Notes under the pieces: generated by a model
What the model saw: only the letters and a program-made list of their open reading frames with translations
Databases searched by the model: none
Told to the model about the DNA's origin: nothing
In this document: piece after piece, positions 17,015-28,065 of the stretch
Position numbering within the stretch: position 1 is the first letter of the stretch
Layout: the number at the start of each line of letters is the position of its first letter
Program-made: the position numbers and the translations under genes
DNA from: Ruminococcus sp. XPD3002
GTDB lineage: Bacteria; Bacillota; Clostridia; Oscillospirales; Ruminococcaceae
Direction: 5' to 3'
Assembly (NCBI GenBank): GCA_900119535.1
Contig: FPJT01000003.1
Location: forward strand, 146,591 to 210,590
Length of the DNA: 64,000 nucleotides

Positions 17015-19765
17015 TTACTCTGATACGGCAATGAACTTTCTCATCATTATCAGGTCAAAAGCGTCGATACGACCGTTTTCGGAAAGGTCTCCCGCTTTCC
17101 AGTCGGTAAGAACGTCTGCGTTCAGCAGGAATTTCTGCATCATTACGAGATCCGCAACATTGAAGCTGCCGTCTGCATTGACGTCACCAACTACCTTTTC
17201 GGGAGCCTTTTCAGGTACAGCAGGTTCAAGGATGAACTTCTGTCCGTCGCCGCCCCAGTATTCCCACTGGCAGATATTTGCACCGTCCTCAGTGCTTATC
17301 TCGTAAACGTCAGCACAGCTTTTGCCGCCTGATGCCATTGTCAGCAGAGAATATGTGCCGTCCTTGCCGCACTGTATGTTGAACTTCTGGGAGCTGTCCC
17401 CCTTGAATTCTGACAGCTTTATGTCTGCGCCATCCTCTGCGGAGCTGTTCTCAACAGTAAGCGCCATGCCGTCGGCAGTCTGAATAGTGTATGTGCCGTC
17501 ATCCTGCTTTGTTATGTTCCAGTTCCGTGCCTCGCTCTGGACTGCGCTGCCGTTCTTGTCAGCGATATATCTTCCGCTGTTTAAGTTCTTTATCGTATAT
17601 GTACCGCTTGGAACAGAGGGACGTACAGCCTCTATCTTCCATACCTGACACTCGTACTCCTTATAGGGGTACTGAGCGATATTTCCGCCGTTTTCTTTGG
17701 ACCACTCGAATACATCAAGTGCGCTCTTGTCTGCGGAGCACTTTGAAACGATGCCGTAATAGCTTCCGCTTTTAACAAGCCTGAAAAGCTGGTTGTCTGC
17801 GCCTGTATAGGTCTGTAATTCCACGTTCACGCCGTCCCTTGCGGAATTCTCCGCAACTGCAACACACTTTGATTCGTCGCCCAGTGAAACAATGCGGAAA
17901 TAGTTATCATCCACCGAAACGAGCCGCCACTGCTGTGCCCAGCTCTTGTTGAAGTCCCACTGCTGAATGTTGGTACCTGCTTCCAGTGCGCCGTCAGGAA
18001 GGTCAAGGGAAAGACCGCTGTTCTTGTTTGTTATAAAATAGGTCGCGCCGCTTATGAGGTCGGTTCCGCTGAGCTTCACGGACTTGCTCTTTTCGCCGAT
18101 AGTTTCGGGAGCCATTACCAGTTCAGCATCTGCGTTTGTATAGTCCGCAAGTGAAGCTCTTTCGCTTCCCGAGTATTGCTTGTTCTGAGCGCCCCATACA
18201 GTCTGATTGTTGCTTCCGACTGCCGTAAAGGACATTACCTTTGTACCTTTTTCATTCTCGGCTGCAATGAAGTAACCGCTGTAACGCTGATTTCCGATAG
18301 TAAGTGTAGCCTCAGCACTGTCCGCAGCCTGTTCCCACTTGCCCGAAACTGCACCAGAGATAGTATGGTCGGCATTGAGCTTTATACTCTGATAGTTTAT
18401 GCGATCGCCGTTTGTACCGTTTCCGTGGTTGATATACTCGTAATCGCCCACAATATCGGCTTCTTCATAACCGCCCTCGGAGATATGGTCGCCGCCGTAC
18501 TCAAATGGAGTAACAACAGGCCAGCCGTCCTCGTTGAAGAACATTTCGTGAACTCTTACCTGATGCATATTGCTGTTCTCGAAACGTGTGTGATAAAACA
18601 GATACCACCTTCCGTCATCGTCGTGAAGAACGGAGTTGTGACCGGGAGCAAAATACGCTGAATCGAGAGTGCTGAACTTGTAGTTTCCCATGACCTTGAC
18701 GCCTACACTGTCGAGGTTTGTAGAGGGTTCAAGCACCGCATTTCTGCCTGCGGCATCAGTAAAGGGACCTGTGGGACTCTTTGAACGTGAAACCCGCATA
18801 TTGTAACCGCCGTCCCAGTTAAGACCGCCGTATGTGGTCCAGAGATAATAGTAGCCGTTATCAGGCTCATATTCGATGAAGGGACCTTCGCCCGATTTGC
18901 CGTAACCGCCTGCTATTTTGATACCGAAGTAGCTGTCCACCATACGTCCGTCAGGTGTAGTACCTGTTTTCGGGTGGATAACACGTCCTGTTGCCGCATC
19001 TATCTCCAGTGTGAAGATTCCGCCCGACCACGAACCGTAAGTCATGTACATCTTACCGTCAGTGCCATAGTAGATAGTAGGATCGATAGCGTTCGGGAAA
19101 AGCTGGTTGTTGAAATTGTTTCCGCTGAACCAGCTGTTGTTCATCGTCACCTCACCTTTGCTGATAAGATCGTCCACATTGGTCGAGGTATACTTCTTGT
19201 TGACGTTCTTGGTAGCGCTGGTCACATACTGATCGTTTTGGGTGAAACCCGAGTAGATAAGTGTATCACCGAATGTATACGGTCCCTGTATATTCTTCGA
19301 TGTGGCAAAGCATATTACCGATCTGATATAGGTCGAGGAGGTGCAGAAATACATGACGTATGCGCCTGTTGTACCGTCAGCGTTGCGGAAATCGGGATTC
19401 CAGATAACATCGGGTGCCCATACTGCAAATCCGCCTGCACAGTCCTCTAAGTCCTCGCCGCTCCATGCGAAAGCCTTTTTCAGGTTGTCCGAGAGGTTAC
19501 CGAACTCCACGTTATTCGTCCTTGCGTAGCCGTTTGAAAAACGTGTCCAGTTCTGAAGATCGTTTGTTTTAGCTGCCTCGATGTGCGAACCGAAGATGTA
19601 ATAGGTGCTGCCGTCCTTGATAACAGAGGGATCATGGACTGAAACACGTGCTTTGTCCGCAGCTGCGACCGCTTCTAACTCTGATGCGGGAAGGTTTGAG
19701 GGAACCAGCAGCATCGCACCTGTGAGGGCAAGTGCGGCAGCTTTTCTTAAAAGCATAGTTTTCAT
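17015..19765 (-). CDS. Secreted GH43 arabinan-degrading enzyme with two ricin-type lectin modules and dockerin
   Basis: A 916-aa protein likely to hydrolyse alpha-1,5-arabinan outside the cell. Signal peptide to about residue 35. The GH43 five-bladed propeller spans about 40-440 with the catalytic triad visible: D45 (SVHDPSVI, base), D228 (NAIDPTIYY, pKa modulator) and E293 (SGEGPFIEYE, acid). APGHNSVLHDDDGRWY and HEMFFNEDGWPV fit endo-arabinanase subfamilies. Two ricin-B/CBM13-like trefoils follow at about 570-715 and 720-850. A dockerin (GDVNADGSFNVADL and DLSENGRIDAFDL) ends the protein. AAAGGAG precedes the ATG. Exact substrate (endo-arabinanase or arabinofuranosidase) is inference. Confidence 0.88.
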   Translation of the reverse strand: MKTMLLRKAAALALTGAMLLVPSNLPASELEAVAAADKARVSVHDPSVIKDGSTYYIFGSHIEAAKTNDLQNWTRFSNGYARTNNVEFGNLSDNLKKAFAWSGEDLEDCAGGFAVWAPDVIWNPDFRNADGTTGAYVMYFCTSSTYIRSVICFATSKNIQGPYTFGDTLIYSGFTQNDQYVTSATKNVNKKYTSTNVDDLISKGEVTMNNSWFSGNNFNNQLFPNAIDPTIYYGTDGKMYMTYGSWSGGIFTLEIDAATGRVIHPKTGTTPDGRMVDSYFGIKIAGGYGKSGEGPFIEYEPDNGYYYLWTTYGGLNWDGGYNMRVSRSKSPTGPFTDAAGRNAVLEPSTNLDSVGVKVMGNYKFSTLDSAYFAPGHNSVLHDDDGRWYLFYHTRFENSNMHQVRVHEMFFNEDGWPVVTPFEYGGDHISEGGYEEADIVGDYEYINHGNGTNGDRINYQSIKLNADHTISGAVSGKWEQAADSAEATLTIGNQRYSGYFIAAENEKGTKVMSFTAVGSNNQTVWGAQNKQYSGSERASLADYTNADAELVMAPETIGEKSKSVKLSGTDLISGATYFITNKNSGLSLDLPDGALEAGTNIQQWDFNKSWAQQWRLVSVDDNYFRIVSLGDESKCVAVAENSARDGVNVELQTYTGADNQLFRLVKSGSYYGIVSKCSADKSALDVFEWSKENGGNIAQYPYKEYECQVWKIEAVRPSVPSGTYTIKNLNSGRYIADKNGSAVQSEARNWNITKQDDGTYTIQTADGMALTVENSSAEDGADIKLSEFKGDSSQKFNIQCGKDGTYSLLTMASGGKSCADVYEISTEDGANICQWEYWGGDGQKFILEPAVPEKAPEKVVGDVNADGSFNVADLVMMQKFLLNADVLTDWKAGDLSENGRIDAFDLIMMRKFIAVSE

Positions 19766-19908
19766 AGTAAACTCCTTTCAAAGTACATTGCCTATATAAA
19801 GTACCTTAATTATATATATAATACAATAAAACAAGCTGAATGTAAATGACCTATCATACCCTTTATATAACTTTTTATGTCATTATGAAAGTCGGAGCAA
19901 TAACTGAA

Positions 19909-19960
19909 AAAACCTGACATGTCACTCACTGGTTACGCAAACCTGTAATAGTGAGCCATG
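19909..19960 (-). terminator. Terminator of the amt-pyrG-glnN-dapF-dapL unit
   Basis: A long interrupted hairpin on the minus strand (CCTGACATG with CATGTCAGG, inner CTCACT with AGTGAG) is followed by TTTTTTC, just downstream of dapL. Confidence 0.8.
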
Positions 19961-19991
19961 TCAGGCTGATGATCGGGAAGAAAAGTTATAT

Positions 19992-21191
19992 TCACGCAAA
20001 CAGCGCTTTAAGACGCTTCATTGCTTCTTCGGTGTTTTTACGGTCGTTGAACGCAGTAAGGCGAAACCAGTTGTCTCCGTTTTTGCCGAATCCTGCCCCG
20101 GGAGTACCAACAACTTCCGCTTTTTCAAGGAGATAGTCAAAGAACTCCCAGCTGTTCATGCCGAATGGACACTCGAACCAGATATACGGCGAATTTATTC
20201 CTCCTGTAAAACGGATGCCGAGCTCTGAAAGAGTATCGGATATGATACGTGCGTTTTCCATGTAAAGGGAAGTCATAGCCTTTGTTTCCTTCTGTCCCTC
20301 GTCGGTAAATACCGCAGCCGCAGCACGCTGTATCACGTAGGGTACGCCGTTGAATTTCGTACACTGACGGCGGTTCCACATCTTGTTGAGACTCATGGTC
20401 ACGCCTTCCGAGCTGACGGAGGTAATGAACTTCGGTACTATTGTATAGCCGCATCTTGTACCTGTGAAGCCTGCTGTTTTTGAGAGGGAGCAGAACTCCA
20501 CTGCACAGCTTTTTGCACCCTCTATCTCGTATATGGAGTGGGGCAGAGAATCATCCGATACGAAGGTCTCATAGGCGGAATCAAAGAGAATAACTGCATC
20601 GTTTTCAAGGGCATAGTCCACCCACTCACGAAGCTGTTCCCTGTTGTAGCATGCACCTGTGGGATTGTTCGGAGAGCAGATGTAAATGATATCTGCGTGG
20701 ACATTCCTGTCGGGCATGGGAAGGAAATCGTTCTCTGCTGTTCCGTTGATATAGACGATGTTCCTGCCGTTCATGGTGTTGGTGTCCACGTAGACGGGGT
20801 ACACGGGATCGGGTATCAGCACGGTATTGTCCCTGCTGAAAAGGTCGGTGATATTTCCTGTATCGGACTTTGCACCGTCGGAAACAAATATCTCATCCTC
20901 GTCCAGTTCAACTCCGAAGCTGCGGTAATGAACTGCTATCGCCTGTCTCAGGAAGTCATATCCCTGTTCGGGACCGTATCCCCTGAATGTCTCTGACATG
21001 CCCATTTCATCGGCGGCAGAGTGCATTGCTTCGATGACAGTACGTCCCAGAGGCAGCGTTACATCCCCGATGCCGAGACGTATAACGTCAGCTTCGGGGT
21101 GATTCTCCTTGTATGTGCTTACTCTCTTCGCAACCTCGCTGAACAGGTAGCTTTCTTTCAGTTCAAGAAAATTCTCGTTAAACTTTGCCAT
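19992..21191 (-). CDS. dapL: LL-diaminopimelate aminotransferase
   Basis: A 399-aa fold-type I PLP aminotransferase that makes LL-diaminopimelate from tetrahydrodipicolinate and glutamate in one step (lysine and peptidoglycan synthesis). The N-terminus (VIRLGIGDVTLPLG, then FRGYGPEQGYDFLR) is diagnostic for DapL. The cofactor lysine lies in CSLSKTAGFTGTRCGY and NNPTGACYNREQL is the usual Asn contact region. The gene is 11 bp downstream of dapF, the next step of the pathway, in a five-gene run that starts with amt. Its amino donor glutamate links it to the nitrogen genes upstream. Confidence 0.95.
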   Translation of the reverse strand: MAKFNENFLELKESYLFSEVAKRVSTYKENHPEADVIRLGIGDVTLPLGRTVIEAMHSAADEMGMSETFRGYGPEQGYDFLRQAIAVHYRSFGVELDEDEIFVSDGAKSDTGNITDLFSRDNTVLIPDPVYPVYVDTNTMNGRNIVYINGTAENDFLPMPDRNVHADIIYICSPNNPTGACYNREQLREWVDYALENDAVILFDSAYETFVSDDSLPHSIYEIEGAKSCAVEFCSLSKTAGFTGTRCGYTIVPKFITSVSSEGVTMSLNKMWNRRQCTKFNGVPYVIQRAAAAVFTDEGQKETKAMTSLYMENARIISDTLSELGIRFTGGINSPYIWFECPFGMNSWEFFDYLLEKAEVVGTPGAGFGKNGDNWFRLTAFNDRKNTEEAMKRLKALFA

Positions 21192-21202
21192 AATATCCTC
21201 CG

Positions 21203-22039
21203 TTATATTTCGCCGTCAAATACAAATTCTGCGGGACCTGTCATGTAGATGTGACCGTCCGATTCCTTCCACTCTATGCTGAGTTCGCCGCCCAGAAGCT
21301 CCACACGCACTTTCTCACGGGGACAGATACCGTTGAGACATGCAGCCGCTACAGTTGCACAGGTACCCGTTCCGCAGGCAAGTGTCTCACCTGCTCCTCG
21401 CTCCCATACTCTCATTTTCAGGTGGGTGGGAGATATGACTTCTGCAAACTCGATATTCGCCTTCCGCGGGAAGTGTTCGTCAACTTCAAGCACCTTTCCG
21501 TAACGCTCAACGTCGAACAGTTTTACGTCCTCGTTAATAAATGTTACAGCGTGAGGGTTTCCCATAGATACACAGGTGAATGTGAAATCACGTCCGCAGG
21601 CTGCGATTTCAAGGTCCGTAACGGGAGAGGTCTCTGCAATTACGGGTATTTCGGATGCTTCCGTAACTGGTTCGCCCATATCGACTGTCATTGTACGTGC
21701 GATATCGTTTTCGTCCGTATTTATCTCGATGTACTTTATCCCTGCAAGTGTCTCTACGGAAATGCTGCGCTTGTGAATGATATCCCTGTCATAAACGTAC
21801 TTCGCAACGCATCTTATGGCATTTCCGCACATCTCGGACTCGCTTCCGTCGGAATTGAACATACGCATACGGCAGTCCGCTTTTTCGCTTGGCATTATAA
21901 GCACAAGTCCGTCCGAACCGATACCGAAGTGTCTGTCGCTGAGCTTTACGGCTGTCTCACGGGGAGAGTTTACACTCTCCCTGAAACAGTTCACGTATAT
22001 GTAGTCGTTGCCGCAGCCGTGCATTTTTGTAAATCTCAT
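21203..22039 (-). CDS. dapF: Diaminopimelate epimerase
   Basis: A 278-aa epimerase converting LL- to meso-diaminopimelate without a cofactor. The two catalytic cysteines are present in [16 protein letters not shown] and [16 protein letters not shown]. The N-terminal [15 protein letters not shown] is family-typical. It starts 4 bp after glnN stops and ends 11 bp before dapL, so the three are translationally close and probably one operon. Confidence 0.96.
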   Translation of the reverse strand: MRFTKMHGCGNDYIYVNCFRESVNSPRETAVKLSDRHFGIGSDGLVLIMPSEKADCRMRMFNSDGSESEMCGNAIRCVAKYVYDRDIIHKRSISVETLAGIKYIEINTDENDIARTMTVDMGEPVTEASEIPVIAETSPVTDLEIAACGRDFTFTCVSMGNPHAVTFINEDVKLFDVERYGKVLEVDEHFPRKANIEFAEVISPTHLKMRVWERGAGETLACGTGTCATVAAACLNGICPREKVRVELLGGELSIEWKESDGHIYMTGPAEFVFDGEI

Positions 22040-22043
22040 TGTA

Positions 22044-24131
22044 TCACACTCCGAAAAGCAGTTTATCGTATGCAGGGAATGGCCAGTAAGTCTCAGCCGT
22101 TACCGTTTCAGCCTTGTCTGCTGCGGCACGGAGAGCATCCATTGCAGGAAGGACTGTGTCCCGTATGAATTCGGATGCTTCAACTATGACTTCAATAGTT
22201 CTGAACTCGGCAACAGCTTTTTCAAGTGCGGATGCAGCGGAATCCATTTCGTCGATGAGGTCGGAAAGCTGTGTAACAAGTCCTGTTTCGTACTTGCAGG
22301 CTGCTTTTGATACGCTCTTCTTGACCGATACTGCCGAAGCTGTATCTGCTGCAAATTTAGCTACAGCAGGTATTATCTCCTTGCGAGCCATGTCTATCAT
22401 CGTAACAGCTTCGATGTTCACTGTCTTGATGTAGTTTTCAAGCATTATGTCACGGCGTGAGAATATCTCAGCTTCGGTGAAGATGCCGTGTGATGTGAGC
22501 ATTTCAACGTTCTTCTTGTCGCAGATATGAGGCATTGCGTCTGCGGTGGTCTTAAGGTTCATAAGTCCGCGCTTTTCTGCCTCGGCTATCCATGCGTCAT
22601 CGTAGCCGTTGCCGTTGAAGATGATACGCTTATGATCCTTGATAGTCTTGCGAATAAGGTCGTGGAGCGCCTTGTTGAAGTCCTTTGCCTTTTCAAGCTT
22701 GTCGGCAAACTGTCTCAGTACCTCTGCAACTGCGGCATTAAGGTGGATATTTGCACAGGAGATGCTGTTTGATGAACCAAGCATACGGAACTCGAACTTG
22801 TTGCCTGTGAAAGCAAACGGAGAAGTACGGTTACGGTCTGTGGTGTCCTTGCTGAACTGCGGAAGAACGTCCACTCCCAGCTTCATTTTCTCCTTTGCAG
22901 TACCGCCGTAGGGCTTATCCTTCTCGATTGCGTCCAGAACTGCCGTAAGCTCATCGCCCAGAAAGACGGATATAACAGCAGGAGGAGCTTCATTTGCTCC
23001 GAGACGGTGATCGTTGCCTGCTGTAGCAACAGAAAGTCTCAGAAGGTCCTGATAATCGTCCACTGCCTTGATGACTGCCGCAAGGAACAGCAGGAACTGT
23101 GCGTTCTCGGAAGGTGTCTCGCCCGGAGAGAGAAGATTCTCGCCCTGATCGGTGGATATAGACCAGTTATTGTGCTTGCCCGAACCGTTCACTCCTGCAA
23201 AGGGCTTTTCGTGAAGGAGACACACAAGGTTGTGTCGGAGCGCTACCTTCTGCATCACTTCCATAGTGAGCTGATTGTGGTCTGCAGCGATATTCGTTGT
23301 ATCGTAGATAGGTGCAAGCTCGTGCTGTGCGGGAGCTACCTCGTTGTGCTTGGTCTTTGCAAGGATGCCAAGCTTCCAGAGTTCACGGTCGAGGTCAGCC
23401 ATATACTCGGCAACTCTCGGCTTGATGGAACCGAAGTAGTGATCGTCCATTTCCTGTCCCTTCGGAGGCATAGCGCCGAAGAGAGTGCGTCCCGTCATGA
23501 TGAGGTCCTTTCTCTGCTTCCACATATCACGGTCCACAAGGAAGTACTCCTGCTCGGGACCTACGGAAGTCTTTATGCTCTTTACGCTTGTATTGCCGAA
23601 GAGCTTCAGTATTCTGAGCGCCTGTTTATTAATTGCTTCCATTGAACGGAGAAGTGGTACCTTCTTGTCAAGTGCTTCACCTGTGTAGGAGCAGAATGCT
23701 GTAGGGATATAGAGAGTGCCGTCCTTGATGAAGGCGTATGATGTGGGATCCCATGCTGTATAGCCTCTTGCCTCGAATGTTGCACGGAGTCCGCCCGAAG
23801 GGAATGATGAAGCATCAGGTTCGCCCTTTACAAGCTCCTTGCCCGAGAACTCCATTATAACTCTGCCGTCAGGTGCGGGAGATATGAAGCTGTCGTGCTT
23901 TTCGGCTGTAACACCTGTCATCGGCTGGAACCAGTGAGTGTAGTGTGTAGCGCCCTTTTCTATCGCCCAGTCCTTCATAGCTGCCGCAACTGCATTTGCT
24001 ACGGATATATCCAGCGGTGTGCCCCTGTCGATAGTCCTCTTAAGTGACTTGTATACCTTCTCAGAAAGCGTTGCCTTCATTATCCTGTCATCGAACACCA
24101 TTGAGCCGAAATATTCAGTTACCTTTTCCAT
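22044..24131 (-). CDS. glnN: Glutamine synthetase type III
   Basis: A 695-aa GSIII, the long form found in Bacteroidetes and some Firmicutes; it makes glutamine from glutamate, ammonia and ATP. The GSIII start region ([16 protein letters not shown], then THWFQPMTG) and the catalytic core ([41 protein letters not shown]) are intact. It sits 3 bp downstream of pyrG, whose product consumes glutamine, and on the same transcript as the ammonium transporter. It is the only clearly complete glutamine synthetase in the window. Confidence 0.96.
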   Translation of the reverse strand: MEKVTEYFGSMVFDDRIMKATLSEKVYKSLKRTIDRGTPLDISVANAVAAAMKDWAIEKGATHYTHWFQPMTGVTAEKHDSFISPAPDGRVIMEFSGKELVKGEPDASSFPSGGLRATFEARGYTAWDPTSYAFIKDGTLYIPTAFCSYTGEALDKKVPLLRSMEAINKQALRILKLFGNTSVKSIKTSVGPEQEYFLVDRDMWKQRKDLIMTGRTLFGAMPPKGQEMDDHYFGSIKPRVAEYMADLDRELWKLGILAKTKHNEVAPAQHELAPIYDTTNIAADHNQLTMEVMQKVALRHNLVCLLHEKPFAGVNGSGKHNNWSISTDQGENLLSPGETPSENAQFLLFLAAVIKAVDDYQDLLRLSVATAGNDHRLGANEAPPAVISVFLGDELTAVLDAIEKDKPYGGTAKEKMKLGVDVLPQFSKDTTDRNRTSPFAFTGNKFEFRMLGSSNSISCANIHLNAAVAEVLRQFADKLEKAKDFNKALHDLIRKTIKDHKRIIFNGNGYDDAWIAEAEKRGLMNLKTTADAMPHICDKKNVEMLTSHGIFTEAEIFSRRDIMLENYIKTVNIEAVTMIDMARKEIIPAVAKFAADTASAVSVKKSVSKAACKYETGLVTQLSDLIDEMDSAASALEKAVAEFRTIEVIVEASEFIRDTVLPAMDALRAAADKAETVTAETYWPFPAYDKLLFGV

Positions 24132-24134
24132 AAT

Positions 24135-25760
<1,626 letters not shown>

Positions 25761-25774
25761 TTATGATAAAGACA

Positions 25775-25813
25775 GTCTGCGGACAGGGGGAGAAAATTAT
25801 TATGTCCGCAGAC
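25775..25813 (-). terminator. Hairpin between amt and pyrG
   Basis: GTCTGCGGACA and TGTCCGCAGAC form an 11-bp perfect stem with a 17-nt loop. The T-run after it is weak, so it may reduce rather than end transcription, or stabilise the amt message. Confidence 0.5.
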
Positions 25814-25825
25814 GCCCTTGTCAGC

Positions 25826-27637
25826 TTATGCTTTTTCCCATTCTGCCGAATCGTGGAGAGCGTTGTAGCCTTCCTCGCCTGTTCTAATCTTAATGACGTT
25901 CTCGATATCATAGATGAACATCTTTCCGTCGCCGTAGTTGCCTGTATAGAGTGCCGATTTAGCTGCTGCAACGACCTTTTCAACAGGTACCGCACAGACT
26001 GCTATCTCAGCCTTTACCTTCGGAAGCAGGTTCATTTCAACTGTAGTTCCGCGGTAGTAGTGACGCTGTCCGTTCTGCATTCCGCAGCCGAGAACGTTCG
26101 TGACCGTGATGCCCTTTACGTCTATAGCCTCCATAGCCTCGATGAAGTTCTGGAGCTTCTGCTGCTTGAATACCACTACGATGTTGGTCATCTTAGGTCT
26201 GCCGTCAGGTGCAGGTGCGGAGTAGTTCTCAACCACAACAGCCTGATCAACGGGTATCTTCGGAGCCTCGGGAGTACCTACCTTCTTGACGCTCTTTGCA
26301 TCGTCCTTTGTATAGCCGTGAACTGATGCATCACTCATTGCCGGAGCGAAGTCAGCATAGGATGAAACGAGTCCGTGCTCTGTGATGTCAAGACCGAGAA
26401 TCTCTTCCTGCTCGGAAGCTCTGAGTCCCAGTACCTTTTTAATGATTGCGAATGTAATGATTATTGTAACTGCTGCCCATGCTGCTACAGATACGAAGCC
26501 GAGGAGCTGTAAACCGAGCTGCTCGAATCCGCCGCCGTAGAAAAGTCCCTCAGCCTTTATGCCGCCGCTTTCAAGCTGGATAGCATATCCGGGAGAAGTC
26601 TCTGTTGCGAAAAGTCCCACTGCGATAGTACCCCAGATGCCGTTCATCATGTGTACTGCTACTGCACCTACAGGATCATCGATGTGGAGCTTGTGGTCAA
26701 GGAGCCATACTCCGAAGCATACAAGGAATCCCGATACGATGCCTACGACAGCTGCACCTGCACAGTCCATAACGTCACAGCCTGCTGTGATGCCGACCAG
26801 TCCTGCAAGGGATGCGTTGAGACACATTGAAACGTCAGGCTTGCCGTATTTAAGCCATGTGAAGATCATACATGTAACTGTTGCAACAGCAGGTGCTACT
26901 GTAGTTGTAAGGAAAATTGAATCAAGCTGTCCGACTGTTGAAGCTGCGGCAGGGTTAAAACCGTACCAGCCGAACCACAGGATGAATACGCCCAGTGCGC
27001 CGATAGCGAGGTTGTGTCCGGGGATAGCGTTTGCCTTTATCTCGCCGTCCTTTGTCTTAGTGAACTTGCCTATTCTCGGACCTACGAAGATCGCACCGAT
27101 AAGGGCACAAACTCCGCCTACCATATGTATAGCACATGAACCCGAAAGATCATGGAATCCGAGCTGTGCAAGCCAGCCGCCGCCCCATATCCAGTGAGCT
27201 TCGATAGGATAGATGAGTGCGCTTATGATGCCCGAGTATACACAGTAGGAAAGGAATTTCGTTCTCTCAGCCATTGCTCCCGATACGATCGTTGAAGTCG
27301 TCGCACAGAACACAAGGTTGAATATGAACTGATCCCACTGGAAGTTGCTGTAGGATGTGAAGATATCGAAACCGGGCTGTCCGATGAAGCCGAGAAGGTC
27401 CTCGCCGAACATAAGTCCGAAGCCTATGAGAATGAACATTACTGTACCTATACAGAAGTCCATAAGGTTTTTCATGATGATATTTCCTGCATTCTTTGCG
27501 CGGGTGAAACCTGTCTCCACCATTGCGAAGCCTGCCTGCATGAAGAATACAAGCGAAACTGCGATCATAAACCATACGCCGAATACTGTTTTGTCCGTAT
27601 AATCAGTCAGTTGTTCTATAATTGTCTGTGCGTCCAT
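25826..27637 (-). CDS. amt: Ammonium transporter fused to a PII (GlnB-type) regulatory domain
   Basis: The 603-aa protein combines an Amt/Rh channel (about residues 1-430, eleven predicted spans, starting TVFGVWFMIAVSLVFFMQAG) with a PII domain (about 490-603). The PII part has the T-loop YYRGTTVEMNLLPKVK and the ending GDGKMFIYDIENVIKIRTGE. Normally PII is a separate trimer that blocks the channel under nitrogen excess; here the sensor is tethered. The start at 27637 is set by TAAGGAGG; longer upstream frames run back through the leader and terminator. Expression is probably set by the promoter-terminator leader upstream. Confidence 0.93.
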   Translation of the reverse strand: MDAQTIIEQLTDYTDKTVFGVWFMIAVSLVFFMQAGFAMVETGFTRAKNAGNIIMKNLMDFCIGTVMFILIGFGLMFGEDLLGFIGQPGFDIFTSYSNFQWDQFIFNLVFCATTSTIVSGAMAERTKFLSYCVYSGIISALIYPIEAHWIWGGGWLAQLGFHDLSGSCAIHMVGGVCALIGAIFVGPRIGKFTKTKDGEIKANAIPGHNLAIGALGVFILWFGWYGFNPAAASTVGQLDSIFLTTTVAPAVATVTCMIFTWLKYGKPDVSMCLNASLAGLVGITAGCDVMDCAGAAVVGIVSGFLVCFGVWLLDHKLHIDDPVGAVAVHMMNGIWGTIAVGLFATETSPGYAIQLESGGIKAEGLFYGGGFEQLGLQLLGFVSVAAWAAVTIIITFAIIKKVLGLRASEQEEILGLDITEHGLVSSYADFAPAMSDASVHGYTKDDAKSVKKVGTPEAPKIPVDQAVVVENYSAPAPDGRPKMTNIVVVFKQQKLQNFIEAMEAIDVKGITVTNVLGCGMQNGQRHYYRGTTVEMNLLPKVKAEIAVCAVPVEKVVAAAKSALYTGNYGDGKMFIYDIENVIKIRTGEEGYNALHDSAEWEKA

Positions 27638-27677
27638 AATGACTGCCTCCTTAGGAATTATTACAGCATAAATTATC

Positions 27678-27716
27678 AAAGGGGTGCAGAAGTCCTGAGA
27701 CTTCATACACCCCTTT
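27678..27716 (-). promoter_or_regulatory. Second stem-loop in the amt leader
   Basis: AAAGGGGTG and GAAGTC pair with GACTTC and CACCCCTTT around a TCAG loop, between the leader terminator and the amt RBS. No T-run follows. It may protect the 5' end or help shape the leader. Confidence 0.55.
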
Positions 27717-27741
27717 GTGTATGGAATTAGCGCTATAAACC

Positions 27742-27777
27742 AAAAAAAGAGAGCTACGGATAACTTATCCGCAGCTC
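27742..27777 (-). terminator. Leader terminator upstream of amt
   Basis: A 13-bp stem (GAGCTGCGGATAA with TTATCCGTAGCTC, one wobble) followed by TCTTTTTTT lies between the amt promoter and the amt start. Transcription must read through it to reach amt. The 14-nt hairpin at 27772-27785 (CAGC, loop AAGGGA, GCTG) shares its right arm with the terminator, so the two cannot form together. Confidence 0.85.
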
Positions 27778-27796
27778 CCTTGCTGTTTACAATGCC

Positions 27797-27825
27797 ATTA
27801 TATCCCCTTTGGCATGATTTGTCAA
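27797..27825 (-). promoter_or_regulatory. Promoter of the amt operon
   Basis: Consensus TTGACA (27820-27825, minus) and TATAAT (27797-27802), 17-bp spacer. It faces away from the gltB promoter 100 bp further right; together with both leaders they fill the 428-bp gap 27638-28065. Confidence 0.85.
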
Positions 27826-27926
27826 TAGGTTTTGAGAAATTTGACGTATCGTACATTTTTGTCACTTCGTTAGCAGAAAATAACTGTAAATTTTCAACGA
27901 AACCGTCCACAGGACAAAATTTCCTA

Positions 27927-27955
27927 TTGACTTTTCTCCTGCAACGTGTTAATAT
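27927..27955 (+). promoter_or_regulatory. Promoter of the gltB operon
   Basis: TTGACT (27927-27932) and TAATAT (27950-27955) with a 17-bp spacer, about 110 bp upstream of the gltB start. Confidence 0.75.
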
Positions 27956-27970
27956 AGTTGCAGGAACAAG

Positions 27971-28012
27971 GACGTTTGAGCAGACTATCTGTCTGCCCGA
28001 ACGTCTTTTTTT
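27971..28012 (+). terminator. Leader terminator upstream of gltB
   Basis: GACGTT plus GCAGAC pair with GTCTGC plus AACGTC, with a 3-by-3 internal loop, followed by seven T. A competing small hairpin (AAC, loop AAGGAC, GTT; 27965-27976) uses the left arm. Its loop starts AAGG, like the one in the amt leader. Confidence 0.85.
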
Positions 28013-28065
28013 ATTACATCGGTGCAGATCAATGGCGCTCTGCATCGGAAAGGCAAGTGAACGAT

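Noticed and set aside
16741-17031. 96-aa minus-strand ORF between the flavodoxin and arabinanase genes
   Set aside because: It spans the arabinanase terminator and the flavodoxin promoter and operators, and shows no protein-like pattern.
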